Source: Chloroflexota bacterium
Lineage (GTDB): Bacteria; Chloroflexota; Anaerolineae; UBA4142
DNA: 64,000 nt
Direction: 5' to 3'
Assembly: GCA_016219275.1 (NCBI GenBank)
Contig: JACRBM010000060.1
Location: forward strand, 1 to 64,000
Positions 33,336 to 42,717 of the stretch are shown one piece after another. The position numbers and the translations under genes are program-made. Position 1 is the first letter of the stretch. Every line of letters begins with the position of its first letter. A model generated the notes under the pieces. The model made no database searches, was not told where the DNA came from, and saw nothing but the letters and a program-made list of their open reading frames with translations.

Positions 33336-34358
33336 TCAATTTACAATTTGCGCTACGCCGCGCAAACTCAACTCTTCCGCGCGATGGCAGGCGACCGAAC
33401 AATTTTGTCCGACCTCGCGCAACGCCGGCGTTTCGATTTTGCAGCGCGCCTCGGCGTAGCGACAACGCGGATGAAAGTAACACCCGCTCGGCGGATTCGC
33501 CGGGTCGGCGACATCGCCTTCGAGGACGATGCGTTTCGAGCGCATCGTCGGATCGGGCTTGGGCACGGCGGAGAGTAACGCTTCGGTGTACGGATGCCTG
33601 GGATTCGCAAACAGTTTGGCGGTCTCCGCCATCTCGACGAGCTTGCCGACGTACATCACCGCGACGCGGTCGGCAAGGTACTCGACGACGCTCAAATCGT
33701 GCGAGATGAAAAGATACGTCAGATTCAACTCGGCTTGCAAATCTTCCATCAGGTTGAGAATCTGCGCTTGCACCGACACGTCGAGCGCGGACACGGCTTC
33801 ATCGGCGACGACGATGCGCGGATCGAGCGCGAGCGCGCGCGCGATGCCGATGCGTTGGCGTTGTCCACCGCTAAACGCGTGGGGATAGCGGCGCATGTAC
33901 TCGGGACGCAAACCGACGCGTTTCAAAAGATTCGCGACGCGGTCTTCCAACTCGGCGCCTTTGGCGATGCCGTGCACCTTGAGCGGCTCGCTGACAATAT
34001 CGAGCACGGTCATGCGCGGGTTGAGCGACGAGTACGGGTCCTGGAAAATCATCCGCAATTCGCGGCGATACGGTTTCAGTTCGCTTTGTCTGAGCGTCGC
34101 TAGATCAACCGGGTCTCCCTGCTTGTTCCAGTACGAAATTTTACCAGCGGTTGGATCGTACGCGCGCATGATGCAACGCCCAATCGTCGTCTTGCCGCAA
34201 CCGCTCTCGCCGACAAGTCCTAGGGTTTCGCTACTGCGAATCGAAAAACTCACATCGTCTACCGCTTTGACGTGACCGACGATGCGTTGCTGAAATCCTT
34301 TGCGGATTGGAAAGTGCATTTTCAAATGATTGACCGCGAGCATTGTATCGTGTGCCAT
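33336..34358 (-). CDS. Oligopeptide-type ABC transporter ATP-binding protein (OppF-like)
   Basis: A 340-residue ATPase: Walker [13 protein letters not shown], signature [17 protein letters not shown], Walker [14 protein letters not shown], plus the C-terminal Opp/Dpp extension with a Cys-rich segment ([16 protein letters not shown]) that binds an iron-sulfur cluster in some relatives. It starts just after the OppD-like gene. It energises the Opp-type importer encoded upstream. It and the next gene are the only ABC ATPases in the window, although four importer sets are present. Confidence 0.93.
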   Translation of the reverse strand: MAHDTMLAVNHLKMHFPIRKGFQQRIVGHVKAVDDVSFSIRSSETLGLVGESGCGKTTIGRCIMRAYDPTAGKISYWNKQGDPVDLATLRQSELKPYRRELRMIFQDPYSSLNPRMTVLDIVSEPLKVHGIAKGAELEDRVANLLKRVGLRPEYMRRYPHAFSGGQRQRIGIARALALDPRIVVADEAVSALDVSVQAQILNLMEDLQAELNLTYLFISHDLSVVEYLADRVAVMYVGKLVEMAETAKLFANPRHPYTEALLSAVPKPDPTMRSKRIVLEGDVADPANPPSGCYFHPRCRYAEARCKIETPALREVGQNCSVACHRAEELSLRGVAQIVN

Positions 34359-34359
34359 A

Positions 34360-35409
34360 TCACGCGTCCTTGTTTTCCGATGGTTCGCCGTACAACAAAC
34401 AGCGCACCGCGCGCCGATCGCCTTGTTCGGTCAGTCCGGGATGAATGCGATCACATTTTCCCGGCATCATTTGCGAACAGCGCGGATGAAATGGACAACC
34501 GGTTGGACGATTGTACGGATCAGGCACCGAACCCTGGATCGGATCGAGCCGACCTTGCTTGATTTGTCCCAGGCGTGGAATGGAGCGCATCAGCGCGCGC
34601 GTGTACGGATGCAGCGGCTCGCGAAAAAGCGAGTACACGTCGGAACGCTCGACGACTTCGCCGAGGTACATCACGACCACGTCCTCACAAATCTCGGCGA
34701 CCATACCCAGGTTGTGCGTGATGAGCATCACCGCCATACCCATATCGCGTTGCAGTTCCTGCATCAATTCGAGAATTTGCGCCTGCGTCGTCACATCGAG
34801 CGCGGTCGTCGGTTCGTCCGCGATGAGCAAACTGGGATGGCACACGAGCGCCATCGCGATCATCGCGCGTTGGCGCATCCCGCCGCTGAGTTGAAACGGA
34901 TACGCGTCCACGCGTTCCGCCGGCTTGGGAATGCCGACGCGATGCAACATCTCGATGGCTTGCTGGCGCGCGGTCGCTTGGTTGACGCCGCGATGCAGTT
35001 GGATCACTTCTTCGATCTGATTGCCGATAGTGTGCACCGGGCTGAGCGACGTCATCGGCTCTTGAAAAATCATCGCGATTTCTTCGCCGCGAATTTCGCG
35101 CATCGTGCGGCTGTCCGGTTTGAGCGCGGCAAGATCAACGATGTCGGTCATCGGCGATTGCCCGGTGGATTTTAACGGACGATGAAAAAGAATCTGCCCT
35201 TCGACGATTCGCCCCGGCGATTCGATGAGTTGCAGAATCGAGTACGACATCACGCTTTTACCGCACCCACTCTCGCCGACAACGCCCAGCGTGCCGCCGC
35301 GTTTGATCTGCCAGTCCGCGCCCTCGACGGCTTTGACGGTGCCTTCGTCGAGGAAAAAGTGAGTTTTGAGATTTCTTACTTCAAGTAGAATACTATCAAG
35401 TGTCTGCAT
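34360..35409 (-). CDS. Oligopeptide-type ABC transporter ATP-binding protein (OppD-like)
   Basis: A 349-residue ATPase: Walker [13 protein letters not shown], signature [15 protein letters not shown], Walker [15 protein letters not shown], and the C-terminal extension [17 protein letters not shown] with conserved cysteines. It pairs with the adjacent OppF-like ATPase to drive the permeases OppB/OppC. In this operon the cargo is probably an oligosaccharide, since the flanking enzymes are carbohydrate-active, as found for some Opp-type systems of other bacteria. Confidence 0.93.
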   Translation of the reverse strand: MQTLDSILLEVRNLKTHFFLDEGTVKAVEGADWQIKRGGTLGVVGESGCGKSVMSYSILQLIESPGRIVEGQILFHRPLKSTGQSPMTDIVDLAALKPDSRTMREIRGEEIAMIFQEPMTSLSPVHTIGNQIEEVIQLHRGVNQATARQQAIEMLHRVGIPKPAERVDAYPFQLSGGMRQRAMIAMALVCHPSLLIADEPTTALDVTTQAQILELMQELQRDMGMAVMLITHNLGMVAEICEDVVVMYLGEVVERSDVYSLFREPLHPYTRALMRSIPRLGQIKQGRLDPIQGSVPDPYNRPTGCPFHPRCSQMMPGKCDRIHPGLTEQGDRRAVRCLLYGEPSENKDA

Positions 35410-35417
35410 ATATTTCT

Positions 35418-35480
35418 CTATCCAAAGGCAGAAGGATGAAAATTGGTTTCAAACTTTTCATCCTTCATCCTTCTGTCTTC
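35418..35480. repeat. Inverted repeat between oppC-like and oppD-like genes
   Basis: AAGGCAGAAGGATGAAAA and CTTTTCATCCTTCATCCTTCTG face each other. The units resemble those at 12.82-12.90 kb and 6.89-6.97 kb. Confidence 0.65.
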
Positions 35481-35485
35481 ATCCT

Positions 35486-36613
35486 TTATCTTGCATACGG
35501 ATCCGCCGCATCGCGCAAACCATCGCCGAGAAAGTTCAACGCGAGGACGGATACGACGACCGCGAGCGCGGGAATCAGCAACCACGGCGCGGTCGCAATC
35601 GAACGAATATCCTGCGCGTCTTGCAACAACACGCCCCAGCTCACGACCGGCTCGCGCAGACCCAGCCCCAGGAAGCTCAATGCGGTCTCGGAGAGAATCA
35701 TCCCAGGAATTGCGAGCGTGATCGCGGCGATGATGTGGCTTGTGAACGCCGGGAGCATGTGACCCAGGATGATGCGGATTTCGCTCGCGCCGTCCAAACG
35801 CGCCGCCATCACAAAATCTTCTTCGCGCAACGAGAGGAAACGTCCGCGCACGACGCGCGCCAAGCCCGTCCATCCGATCAAGGATAGAATGACGGTGATC
35901 GCAAAATAAACTTGGAGGGGGGGCCAATCCAAGGGCAAGGCGGCGGAGAGTCCCATCCACAATGGGATGGATGGAATCGAACGGAGAAATTCGATCATGC
36001 GTTGAATCAAGTTGTCAATGTTCCCGCCATAGTACCCAGACAATCCGCCAAGCAAAATCCCCAGGATCAAACTCAGCAGAACGCCGATCAATCCGATGGA
36101 CATGGACACGCGCGTGCCGGTAATCAGGCGACTCAAGACGTCGCGCCCCAGGCGATCTGCGCCGATTAGATACATCGGCTGGCTGGGATCGAGCGGGGCG
36201 AGCAAATGCCGATTCAGCGGAATCAGGTTGAACAATTTGTAGGGCACACCTTCGACGAAAAAGCCGACGGGCAGTTTTACGCTCGCATCAACTTCAAACG
36301 TGCGCCGCAAGGCGACCGGGTCAATCTTGGATGTGTACCCATAAACGTACAATCCCCAATTGCCCTGGTCGTCAACGAAATGGAGGGGCTGGGGCGGGGC
36401 ATACAGGTATTTGGAATTGGTCTGGTCGGGCGTAAACGGTGCGAGGAATTCGACGAACAGCGCGACCAGATAAATCAAAAGCGTGATGATTCCGCTGATC
36501 AGCGCGAGTTTGTGTTTGCGGAATTTCCACCAGACGAGTTTCCATTGCGGCGCGACATAGACCTGCGCTTCTTTTTCGGCGAGGTTGGTCGCGGTGATTG
36601 AGATGCTGGACAT
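35486..36613 (-). CDS. Oligopeptide-type ABC transporter permease (OppC-like)
   Basis: A 375-residue permease. An N-terminal cytoplasmic segment and first helix are followed by an external domain of about 130 residues (FAPFTPDQTNSKYLYAPPQPLHF ... LLAPLDPSQPMYLIGADRLGRDVLSRLITG) and five more helices. The EAA-like loop near LRDPVVSWG-type C-terminal sequence is conserved. The ATG at 36613, with GAGGA just before it, is chosen because the longer reading frame runs through the repeat region at 36.6-36.7 kb and encodes repeat residues (PRSGEAIPNLQVGDCFVAK). Confidence 0.9.
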   Translation of the reverse strand: MSSISITATNLAEKEAQVYVAPQWKLVWWKFRKHKLALISGIITLLIYLVALFVEFLAPFTPDQTNSKYLYAPPQPLHFVDDQGNWGLYVYGYTSKIDPVALRRTFEVDASVKLPVGFFVEGVPYKLFNLIPLNRHLLAPLDPSQPMYLIGADRLGRDVLSRLITGTRVSMSIGLIGVLLSLILGILLGGLSGYYGGNIDNLIQRMIEFLRSIPSIPLWMGLSAALPLDWPPLQVYFAITVILSLIGWTGLARVVRGRFLSLREEDFVMAARLDGASEIRIILGHMLPAFTSHIIAAITLAIPGMILSETALSFLGLGLREPVVSWGVLLQDAQDIRSIATAPWLLIPALAVVVSVLALNFLGDGLRDAADPYAR

Positions 36614-36621
36614 GAGTTCCT

Positions 36622-36722
36622 CTGAGCGCATGTCATTGCGAGGAGCGGTCTTCGCGACGAAGCAATCTCCGACTTGTAAGTTGGGGATTGCTTCGCCGCT
36701 ACGCGGCTCGCAATGACCATGC
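36622..36722. repeat. Inverted repeat, GCAATGACATGC... GATTGCTTCG type
   Basis: CATTGCGAGGAGCGGTC...GAAGCAATC on the left and GATTGCTTCGCCGCTACGCG...CTCGCAATG on the right. A fragment of this family, GATTGCTTCGCCGCTTCGCG, is part of the citE insert. It fills the gap between oppB-like and oppC-like genes. Confidence 0.75.
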
Positions 36723-36728
36723 GGGGTC

Positions 36729-37715
36729 TTACTGATACCGAATGCGCGGGTCGAGCCACGCCAATAAAATATCCGAGACCAACGTGCCGACAATCGTGAG
36801 GGCACTGAGAATTAGAATCAACGCGCCGGCGAGATACATATCTTGAACTTGGAGCGCGCGCAATAACATGGGTCCAGTCGTGGGCAAATTCATCACGACG
36901 GAGAGAATGATCGAACCGGAAACGAGGTACGGCAACGTCCAGCCAATCGTGCTGACAAACGGATTGAGTGCGAGCCGCACCGGGTATTTGAGGAGCACGC
37001 GCCATTCCGGCAGACCCTTGGCGCGCGCGGTAACTACGTACGGCTTGCGCAGTTCGTCGAGCAAGTTCGCGCGCATGATGCGAATCAATTCCGCCGTGCC
37101 GCCGAACGCGAGGATGAGCACCGGAATCCAAATGTGCCCGAGCAAATCCACAACCTTGTCCCAACTCCAAGGAGCATTGGACATCTCGGTGGAGAACAAG
37201 CCGCCGGAGGTCGTGCCAAAGTATTTGAACTGGATGTACATCAGCACGAGCGCCAGAAGAAAACTAGGAACGGCAATGCCGATGAATCCCAGGAACGTGA
37301 AAAGATAATCGCCGGGTGAATATTGCTTGACTGCAGAATAAATGCCAATCGGAAAAGCCAGGAGCCACGTGATGATGACACTGCCAATGGATAGTACGAT
37401 GGTGAGCCAGACGCGTTCCCAGATCAGAGAGGCAACCGGCTGGCGCATTTCGAACGCGATGCCATAGTTGCCCTGGGTTAGAATGCCTTGCATCCATTTC
37501 AGATAGCGGACGGTGACTGGCTGATCTAAACCATACTGCTCGCGAATAACGCGCGCGGTCTCTTGACTCGCGGTATCGCCTTGCGCGGCAAGGTTGGCGA
37601 CGTACGATGTCGCAAAATCGCCGGGCGGAAGTTCGATGATGATATAGGCAACCAGCGATGTAACGAGCAACGTGGGTATCATGAAAAGGGCGCGGCGGAG
37701 AATGTATTGGAGCAT
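36729..37715 (-). CDS. Oligopeptide-type ABC transporter permease (OppB-like)
   Basis: A 328-residue permease with six predicted helices. MLQYILRRALFMIPTLLVTSLVAYIIIELPPGDF is the standard OppB N-terminus and the loop AKGLPEWRVLLKYPVRLALNPFVS the ATPase contact. The ATG at 37715 is chosen on that basis. It is separated from the binding-protein gene by an inverted repeat, as in three other importer operons of this window. Confidence 0.92.
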   Translation of the reverse strand: MLQYILRRALFMIPTLLVTSLVAYIIIELPPGDFATSYVANLAAQGDTASQETARVIREQYGLDQPVTVRYLKWMQGILTQGNYGIAFEMRQPVASLIWERVWLTIVLSIGSVIITWLLAFPIGIYSAVKQYSPGDYLFTFLGFIGIAVPSFLLALVLMYIQFKYFGTTSGGLFSTEMSNAPWSWDKVVDLLGHIWIPVLILAFGGTAELIRIMRANLLDELRKPYVVTARAKGLPEWRVLLKYPVRLALNPFVSTIGWTLPYLVSGSIILSVVMNLPTTGPMLLRALQVQDMYLAGALILILSALTIVGTLVSDILLAWLDPRIRYQ

Positions 37716-37735
37716 ACGCGTGTCTCTTTCAGACA

Positions 37736-37769
37736 AGACCTGACCGGTTCGCAAAAACCGGTCAGGTCT
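37736..37769. repeat. Inverted repeat with 14-bp arms, AGACCTGACCGGTT
   Basis: AGACCTGACCGGTT and its exact complement surround CGCAAA. The same arms recur at 42.72-42.76 kb. It sits between the binding-protein gene and the first permease gene. Confidence 0.8.
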
Positions 37770-37785
37770 ACTAGTTTCCGATCAC

Positions 37786-39843
37786 CTACTTGGTAAAAAA
37801 GTACGCGAACGTGTTCGTCGGCGCGGGAGTGGGATACTGCCAGCCGTTGATCATCTTCTTCGGCACGTTGCCCATGTTGTTCTTGACGATGCCATACGCC
37901 AAGGGCGGGGTAGTCACGCCGATGCAGAAGAAATAGTCCGCGGACATTTGCAACATTTCATTCATCGCCTTGACCTGTCCGGTAAACTCGGGCTGGGTCA
38001 TGGCTTTGTTGAACGCATCCATGATCTTTTTGACATCGGCGGGCGGTTCTTCGGCGGTGTTATCGCGAACGCCATTATACCAGTACTGCCACGCCTCCGC
38101 GAAAGCGGACTCGGTGCTGTACGGGAAGAAATTGCGCGGGTCGAACATCGGACCCAAGCCGCCCTCGCCATTCCAGATCATCGCGTCCAGATCATTCGCG
38201 TCTTTGCGTTGATACAACAGCGCGCGATCTTCCGGTTTCGCTTGCACGTTCACGCCGACCGCCTTCCAGTACTTGGCGATCAAGTTGCCGGCGTCCACCT
38301 GGTCTTGGAGCGAATTGGAAATCTCGATGACGAAGGTCAAGGGTTTGCCATCGGCGCGCAAACGCATTCCGTTGGCATCTTTCTTGGGCAGCACTTTGTC
38401 GAGGTACTCGTTCGCCTTCTTCACATCGTACTCGATGTACTGCGTAGCGAGTTGTTTGTTGTAGAACGGTGTGTCTGCCAAGGGCGCGGCTTGCGCGGGT
38501 GTGCCTTGCCCAACGTAAACGGTGTCAATGATTTCCTTACGGTTGATCGCGTATGACAAGCCGACGCGGAAATCCTTGCTCTGGAAAACTTCGCGCAGCG
38601 CCTTGTCTTTGTGCGTCAGGTTCAGGTTAACGACGACGGCGTTGCTAGTGACGGGCACCAGATCAATGAAACTGAAATCGCCTTTCTTTTGATTGTCGAA
38701 GAGCACCGCTTTGTTCGGGAGCGTGTTAAAGTGGCGCATCTGTAAATCAATCTCGCCGTTGGTTGCCTTGAGGAGCATCGCGGCGGCATCGGCGAAGACG
38801 CCGTACGTCAGACGATCAATGTACGGATATTGTTGTCCATTCGCGTCCACTTTCCAGTAGTACGGATTGCGGACGAACGATACCTGGGTCGCCGTGCCGG
38901 ACATGGGTTGTTCGACCATCCAGGCATAGAGCATCGGACGACCGGCGACACTGTATTGCCCAAAGCCGCCGCCATCGGCTTGCCCGACGCGCGCGATAAA
39001 GTACTCGCGCCAACTCGAGAACCCGGCGGCTTTGACCGCTTCATCGAGTTTGGCTTTTTCAACGTACTTGGCGTGATACTGCTGGGCAAAGTGCTTGGGG
39101 AAGTTGAGCATCGAGCGACCATTCGCGCTCGCGACGTTTTGCAAAAAGAGACCGTACGGCGCGGCAAAGGTGAATTTCACCGTGGTGTCGTCAACCTTCG
39201 TCACCGAGCCAGGTTTGCCATTGACGATCATCCAGACCGGCGGCGCGGGTGCGAGGTCTTTGTTCAGTTCAACATCGTCCCACCAGAACACAATGTCATC
39301 GGCAGTGAAGGGTTTGCCATCCGACCATTTGACGCCTTTGCGAAGATAGAAGGTGTACTCGGTCGCCTCTTTGTTCACGTCCCACTTTTCGGCGAGGTTG
39401 GGAACAATGTCAGACCACTCGATATTCCAACGGACGAGTGGTTCATAGGTAAAGATTTTGTAGAACGAAGGATCGTCCGTGCCGGCGGTCATACCCATGC
39501 GCCAGGTTCCACCGTATGTACCGATTTTTTCCGCTTTCACGACCAACGGATTTTGCGGCAGACGTTGTTCGACCGGCGGAAGTTTGCCGGCTTTGACTTG
39601 CTCGACAAGCAGGGGCGCTTCGGTGTACTTGGCGGCGGGTGCGGTCGTCGGCGCGGGAGCTGCTTTGGTCGGTTCCATCACCGGCGCCTTGGTTGGTTCA
39701 GGTGGTTTTGCCGTCGCGGGTACCGCAGTGGGTTGCGGCGGTTGGGTTGGAGCAGGGGCAGGAGCTGGCGCGGCACAGCCAACCACCAACATCAGAACGA
39801 CGAGCACGAATACGGCTCGCTGGATCAATCGAATCGTAGACAT
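37786..39843 (-). CDS. Extracellular solute-binding lipoprotein, family 5, of the uronate locus
   Basis: A 685-residue family-5 binding protein. The signal peptide ends at the lipobox VVGC, followed by a Pro/Thr/Ala linker. Hallmarks are EYTFYLRKGVKWSDGKPFTADDIVFWWDD and later FRVGLSYAINRKEIIDTVYVGQG. Its length exceeds that of typical dipeptide-binding proteins and fits members that bind oligosaccharides. GGAGA lies nine bases before the ATG. It is the first gene of the Opp-type/uronate operon and has its own promoter facing the LacI gene. Confidence 0.92.
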   Translation of the reverse strand: MSTIRLIQRAVFVLVVLMLVVGCAAPAPAPAPTQPPQPTAVPATAKPPEPTKAPVMEPTKAAPAPTTAPAAKYTEAPLLVEQVKAGKLPPVEQRLPQNPLVVKAEKIGTYGGTWRMGMTAGTDDPSFYKIFTYEPLVRWNIEWSDIVPNLAEKWDVNKEATEYTFYLRKGVKWSDGKPFTADDIVFWWDDVELNKDLAPAPPVWMIVNGKPGSVTKVDDTTVKFTFAAPYGLFLQNVASANGRSMLNFPKHFAQQYHAKYVEKAKLDEAVKAAGFSSWREYFIARVGQADGGGFGQYSVAGRPMLYAWMVEQPMSGTATQVSFVRNPYYWKVDANGQQYPYIDRLTYGVFADAAAMLLKATNGEIDLQMRHFNTLPNKAVLFDNQKKGDFSFIDLVPVTSNAVVVNLNLTHKDKALREVFQSKDFRVGLSYAINRKEIIDTVYVGQGTPAQAAPLADTPFYNKQLATQYIEYDVKKANEYLDKVLPKKDANGMRLRADGKPLTFVIEISNSLQDQVDAGNLIAKYWKAVGVNVQAKPEDRALLYQRKDANDLDAMIWNGEGGLGPMFDPRNFFPYSTESAFAEAWQYWYNGVRDNTAEEPPADVKKIMDAFNKAMTQPEFTGQVKAMNEMLQMSADYFFCIGVTTPPLAYGIVKNNMGNVPKKMINGWQYPTPAPTNTFAYFFTK

Positions 39844-40014
39844 GTCAATGTCTCCTTTCAGGTTTCGTCGTCGAAAATGATCAGCACAACATTGTTGAGC
39901 ATCGGCTGTCACACAGCGACGGGTCGCCAGCCCTAGTGATGCCGGGTAATCCGGATTTCAAATGTTTGGCACATCCCTCCTCAACCAAACCGAAGTAACA
40001 GACAGCTACGGGTC

Positions 40015-40037
40015 TGTAATTTTCATAGTAAGTTACA
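40015..40037. promoter_or_regulatory. Operator O1 of the uronate-locus LacI regulator
   Basis: A 23-base element of form TGTAATTT-N7-AAGTTACA. It differs at only four central positions from O2 at 40091-40113. It covers about +1 to +22 of the predicted binding-protein transcript, so a bound repressor would block it. Confidence 0.75.
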
Positions 40038-40042
40038 TCATT

Positions 40043-40070
40043 ATTCTATCATATATTTTTGTTTTGTCAA
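40043..40070 (-). promoter_or_regulatory. Promoter of the family-5 binding-protein/uronate operon
   Basis: Minus strand: TTGACA (40070-40065), 16-base spacer, TAGAAT (40048-40043). Expected start near 40036, inside O1. The leader to the ATG at 39843 is about 190 bases and holds no gene. Confidence 0.7.
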
Positions 40071-40079
40071 TGTATTCTA

Positions 40080-40108
40080 TTGACAATTAGTGTAATTTGC
40101 AGTATAAG
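40080..40108 (+). promoter_or_regulatory. Promoter of the uronate-locus lacI gene
   Basis: TTGACA (40080-40085), 17-base spacer, TATAAG (40103-40108). The -10 element lies inside operator O2, which supports autorepression. Confidence 0.75.
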
Positions 40109-40113
40109 TTACA
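40091..40113. promoter_or_regulatory. Operator O2 of the uronate-locus LacI regulator
   Basis: A 23-base element of form TGTAATTT-N7-AAGTTACA, overlapping the lacI -10 element. The centres of O1 and O2 are 76 bases apart, about seven helical turns, compatible with looping. Confidence 0.75.
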
Positions 40114-40128
40114 TGAAAGGAAAATACG

Positions 40129-41175
40129 ATGAAGACGAAGAAACCTGCCACGTTGGCTGATGTGGCGCGTCATGCGCGTGTTTCGACGGCAACCGCGTCG
40201 CGTGTCCTGCACAACACCGGTCCAGTGAGCCAAGACTTGCGTAAAAAAATCGAGGCGTCCGTCGCTGTGTTAGACTATACGCCCCACCGCACTTCGAAAC
40301 CACGCAGTCATGGAACGATTGCGTTGCTCGTCGAAGATTTGCTCAATCCCTATTTCCCAGAGATCATTCGCGGTGTGCAGGATGAAGTGAATCTTGCCGG
40401 GATCATTCTCACGTTGTACAACTTGACCGATCATCCCGAGCATCCGCAGCAGTTGCTCCAGAAAATGAGCAAGCAGTCGCTGGACGGCATCATCATCACC
40501 GGTTCCTCGCCTTTTCCGGAATTGCTCGACTGGCGCGACCGCCACAAAGTTCCTATGGTCATCATCAATCGCCAAGTCGCCCGCCCGGGCGTGCATTGCA
40601 TCAAAGTGGATTTTGAAAACGCGATGTACCGCGCGACCCAGCATTTGCTAAGTTTAGGTCACACGCGCTTGGGACACCTCGCGTCGCCCGTCACTGGCGA
40701 GATCGAACAGAGCCGGCAACGCGGGATCGAGTTGGCGCTCAAAGAGGCGGGGCTAACGTTGCGTCCCGAATGGTGTCCGATCGTTCCGCCCGGTACCGAA
40801 GTCGAAGGGGGATATCAAGCCATGCGCGCGCTCCTCGATATGCCGGCTGATCATCGTCCGACCGCGGTGCTGGCGTTCAACGATATCATTGCGGTTGGCG
40901 CATTGCACGCGGCGCGCGGGTGTGGCTTGCGCGTGCCCCAGGATATTTCGATTATCGGCGTAGACGATATTTCCATCGCCGCGCATGTTTATCCGCCGCT
41001 GACCACGATTGGACAGCCCAAATATCGCATGGGCAAACTTGCCGTCCAAACCCTGCGCCAAATGCGCGAAGGGAAAATGCCGGTCGGAAATAATTGCACG
41101 CTTTTGGAAAGCCCGTTGATCGTCCGCGAGTCGAGCGGTCCAGCGCCGCAAAGCACTCCGCTTCTCAATCGTTAA
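40129..41175 (+). CDS. LacI-family transcriptional regulator of the uronate locus
   Basis: A 348-residue regulator with the DNA-binding start ATLADVARHARVSTATASRVLHNTG and an effector domain containing IALLVEDLLNPYFPEIIRGVQDEV, HTRLGHLASPVTGEIEQSRQRG, TAVLAFNDIIAVGALHAARGCGLRVP and ISIIGVDDISIAAHVYPPLTTI. It is transcribed away from the family-5 binding-protein operon, and two matching operators lie between them. A uronate or oligosaccharide effector is likely from context. Confidence 0.93.
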   Translation: MKTKKPATLADVARHARVSTATASRVLHNTGPVSQDLRKKIEASVAVLDYTPHRTSKPRSHGTIALLVEDLLNPYFPEIIRGVQDEVNLAGIILTLYNLTDHPEHPQQLLQKMSKQSLDGIIITGSSPFPELLDWRDRHKVPMVIINRQVARPGVHCIKVDFENAMYRATQHLLSLGHTRLGHLASPVTGEIEQSRQRGIELALKEAGLTLRPEWCPIVPPGTEVEGGYQAMRALLDMPADHRPTAVLAFNDIIAVGALHAARGCGLRVPQDISIIGVDDISIAAHVYPPLTTIGQPKYRMGKLAVQTLRQMREGKMPVGNNCTLLESPLIVRESSGPAPQSTPLLNR

Positions 41176-41214
41176 CCTATAACACGCAAGTCGTATGGTC
41201 ATTCTTCTAAACTA

Positions 41215-41250
41215 AAAACCCGAAGGGTCTCTGAAGACCCTTCGGGTTTT
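41215..41250. terminator. Bidirectional terminator between lacI and the creatininase-family gene
   Basis: AAAACCCGAAGGGTCT and its exact complement around CTGA, a perfect 16-bp stem with A/T ends on both sides. It lies between two converging genes and can serve both. Confidence 0.85.
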
Positions 41251-41260
41251 GGTTCCTACA

Positions 41261-41989
41261 TCACTTCCAACCAGCGATGAAATCGCAAATGCGTTTGATC
41301 ATGCGATCAAAAAGAACCTTGCCTTTCTCCGCACTAGCTTCGGAGGTGTCGCCGTGCATTCCATCCGGCATTCGCTCGCGCGCATCAATTGGAAAAGTGA
41401 AATCCTGATACGATGAGAGCGTCGGCTTGTTGTACATTTTCTGCGATGCGTCAACGAGGTCGGGACGTAGATAGAGCATGACCGATGTGCCGGCTTCCGA
41501 CGCGTGACCGTGTGGATTGTAATTTTTGAACAGCTCCTGGTCGTGACTGCGCGCAAAAGACCAAACCTGGATCGTCGCGCCCTTTGCGCCGCGTTCCGAT
41601 AATTCCTGCATCACGGCATTCACAAAATCATTGTTGCCGGCATGTCCGTTGACGAAAAAGAAACGCCGCGCGCCGGATTTGACGAGCGAGAAAACCATGT
41701 CGCGCAACAACGTTTCCATCGCCTCGCGTCGAACAGAGAGTGTGCCAGGAAATGCCGCGAGCGTCGGCGTCGTGCCGACCGGAATCAGCGGCGTTCGTAA
41801 TGCTTTCATCGCGCGCGCAACGGCATCGGCGATTGCTTCGGCGGCAATGCCATCCGTGCCTTGCGGCAAATGTCCATAAACTTCGACGCTACCCAGCGGC
41901 ACGATCACCAAATCAGTTTCTTTCAACGCGGCTTCAGCAACGCGCCACGGCAATTCCGCCAACGAGTGTTCGTAATACTTGAGCGTCAT
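41261..41989 (-). CDS. Creatininase-family amidohydrolase
   Basis: A 242-residue protein of the creatininase fold, which uses two metal ions to hydrolyse cyclic or linear amides. Signatures: VIVPLGSVEVYGHLPQGTDG (metal ligands; the Glu and His of the family motif), RRFFFVNGHAGNND, and HASEAGTSVMLYLRPDLVD. RBS AAGGAG. It overlaps the RraA-family gene as ATGA. Relatives act on creatinine, formamides of riboflavin synthesis or mycofactocin; the substrate here is unknown but probably an amide linked to the peptide-type transport operon. Confidence 0.87.
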   Translation of the reverse strand: MTLKYYEHSLAELPWRVAEAALKETDLVIVPLGSVEVYGHLPQGTDGIAAEAIADAVARAMKALRTPLIPVGTTPTLAAFPGTLSVRREAMETLLRDMVFSLVKSGARRFFFVNGHAGNNDFVNAVMQELSERGAKGATIQVWSFARSHDQELFKNYNPHGHASEAGTSVMLYLRPDLVDASQKMYNKPTLSSYQDFTFPIDARERMPDGMHGDTSEASAEKGKVLFDRMIKRICDFIAGWK

Positions 41990-42687
41990 TTCTTCTCCTT
42001 GAGTTGCGCCAATTTTTCCGCGATCTCTTTCTGCTTGGCTTCGATCAAGCGATTCGCGCCGCTCAACTCTCCCAAGGGAGTACCTTGCTCGATCAAAGGC
42101 AAACGTTCCGAGGAACGTTTTTGCATCATTTCAAATTCGGGCAACCATTGCCACGCCATTTCCGGCGACAGCGCGATCACGCCGCAATCGTCTGCGATGA
42201 TGAGATCGCCCGGATTCACCACGGCATTTCCGCATCGCACCGGCACATTGATTTCGCCGCCCGTTCCCAGCATTCGCGTCGTGAGACACGTCCACGCGCG
42301 TCCCCATACCGGAAATTGCAGGTCTTCGATTTCGTTCACGTCGCAGACCGGTCCATCGATTACCGCGCCGATCGCGCCATGGGCGCGCGCCGCGCGCGAA
42401 ACGCCGCCGCCCCAACAACTGTGTTCGCGTTCGCCCGCCATGTCCACGATCACGACATCACCCGGCTGCACCAACTCGGTCGCTTTGTGAACAATCGTCG
42501 AATCAATTCCGACTGTCCGCACGGTAATGGCGCGCCCAGTGATGTGTTGGCGACGCCACACCGGTTTGATGTCAACGCCGACAAAGCCGGCATTGAGCCG
42601 ATGTCCGACGGTCGTCGGTTCGATGTGCCGATAGCGTTCGACCAACTCGGCGTCGAGCGCGGGCGGATTCGGTTTGATGATAAACAT
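41986..42687 (-). CDS. RraA/HMG-aldolase-family protein
   Basis: A 233-residue member of the RraA-like family (4-hydroxy-4-methyl-2-oxoglutarate aldolase/oxaloacetate decarboxylase or RNase E regulator-like). IEPTTVGHRLNAGFVGVDI at the start, GDVVIVDMAGEREHSCWGGGVSRAARAHGAIGAVIDGPVCDVNEI with the Gly-rich region and the Arg/Asp active-site set, then PGDLIIADDCGVIALSPE. In a bacterium without a clear RNase E partner here, an aldolase/decarboxylase role is more likely. The ATG at 42687 has AAGGAG upstream. The C-terminus is a Lys/Glu-rich helix of about 30 residues. Confidence 0.85.
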   Translation of the reverse strand: MFIIKPNPPALDAELVERYRHIEPTTVGHRLNAGFVGVDIKPVWRRQHITGRAITVRTVGIDSTIVHKATELVQPGDVVIVDMAGEREHSCWGGGVSRAARAHGAIGAVIDGPVCDVNEIEDLQFPVWGRAWTCLTTRMLGTGGEINVPVRCGNAVVNPGDLIIADDCGVIALSPEMAWQWLPEFEMMQKRSSERLPLIEQGTPLGELSGANRLIEAKQKEIAEKLAQLKEKK

Positions 42688-42717
42688 CCTGCTCTCCTTG
42701 GATGACCAGAGTTGATG

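Noticed and set aside
35486-36805. A longer OppC-like protein starting at 36805
   Set aside because: The added N-terminus is encoded by an intergenic repeat and by the end of the OppB-like gene; the ATG at 36613 has a ribosome binding site.
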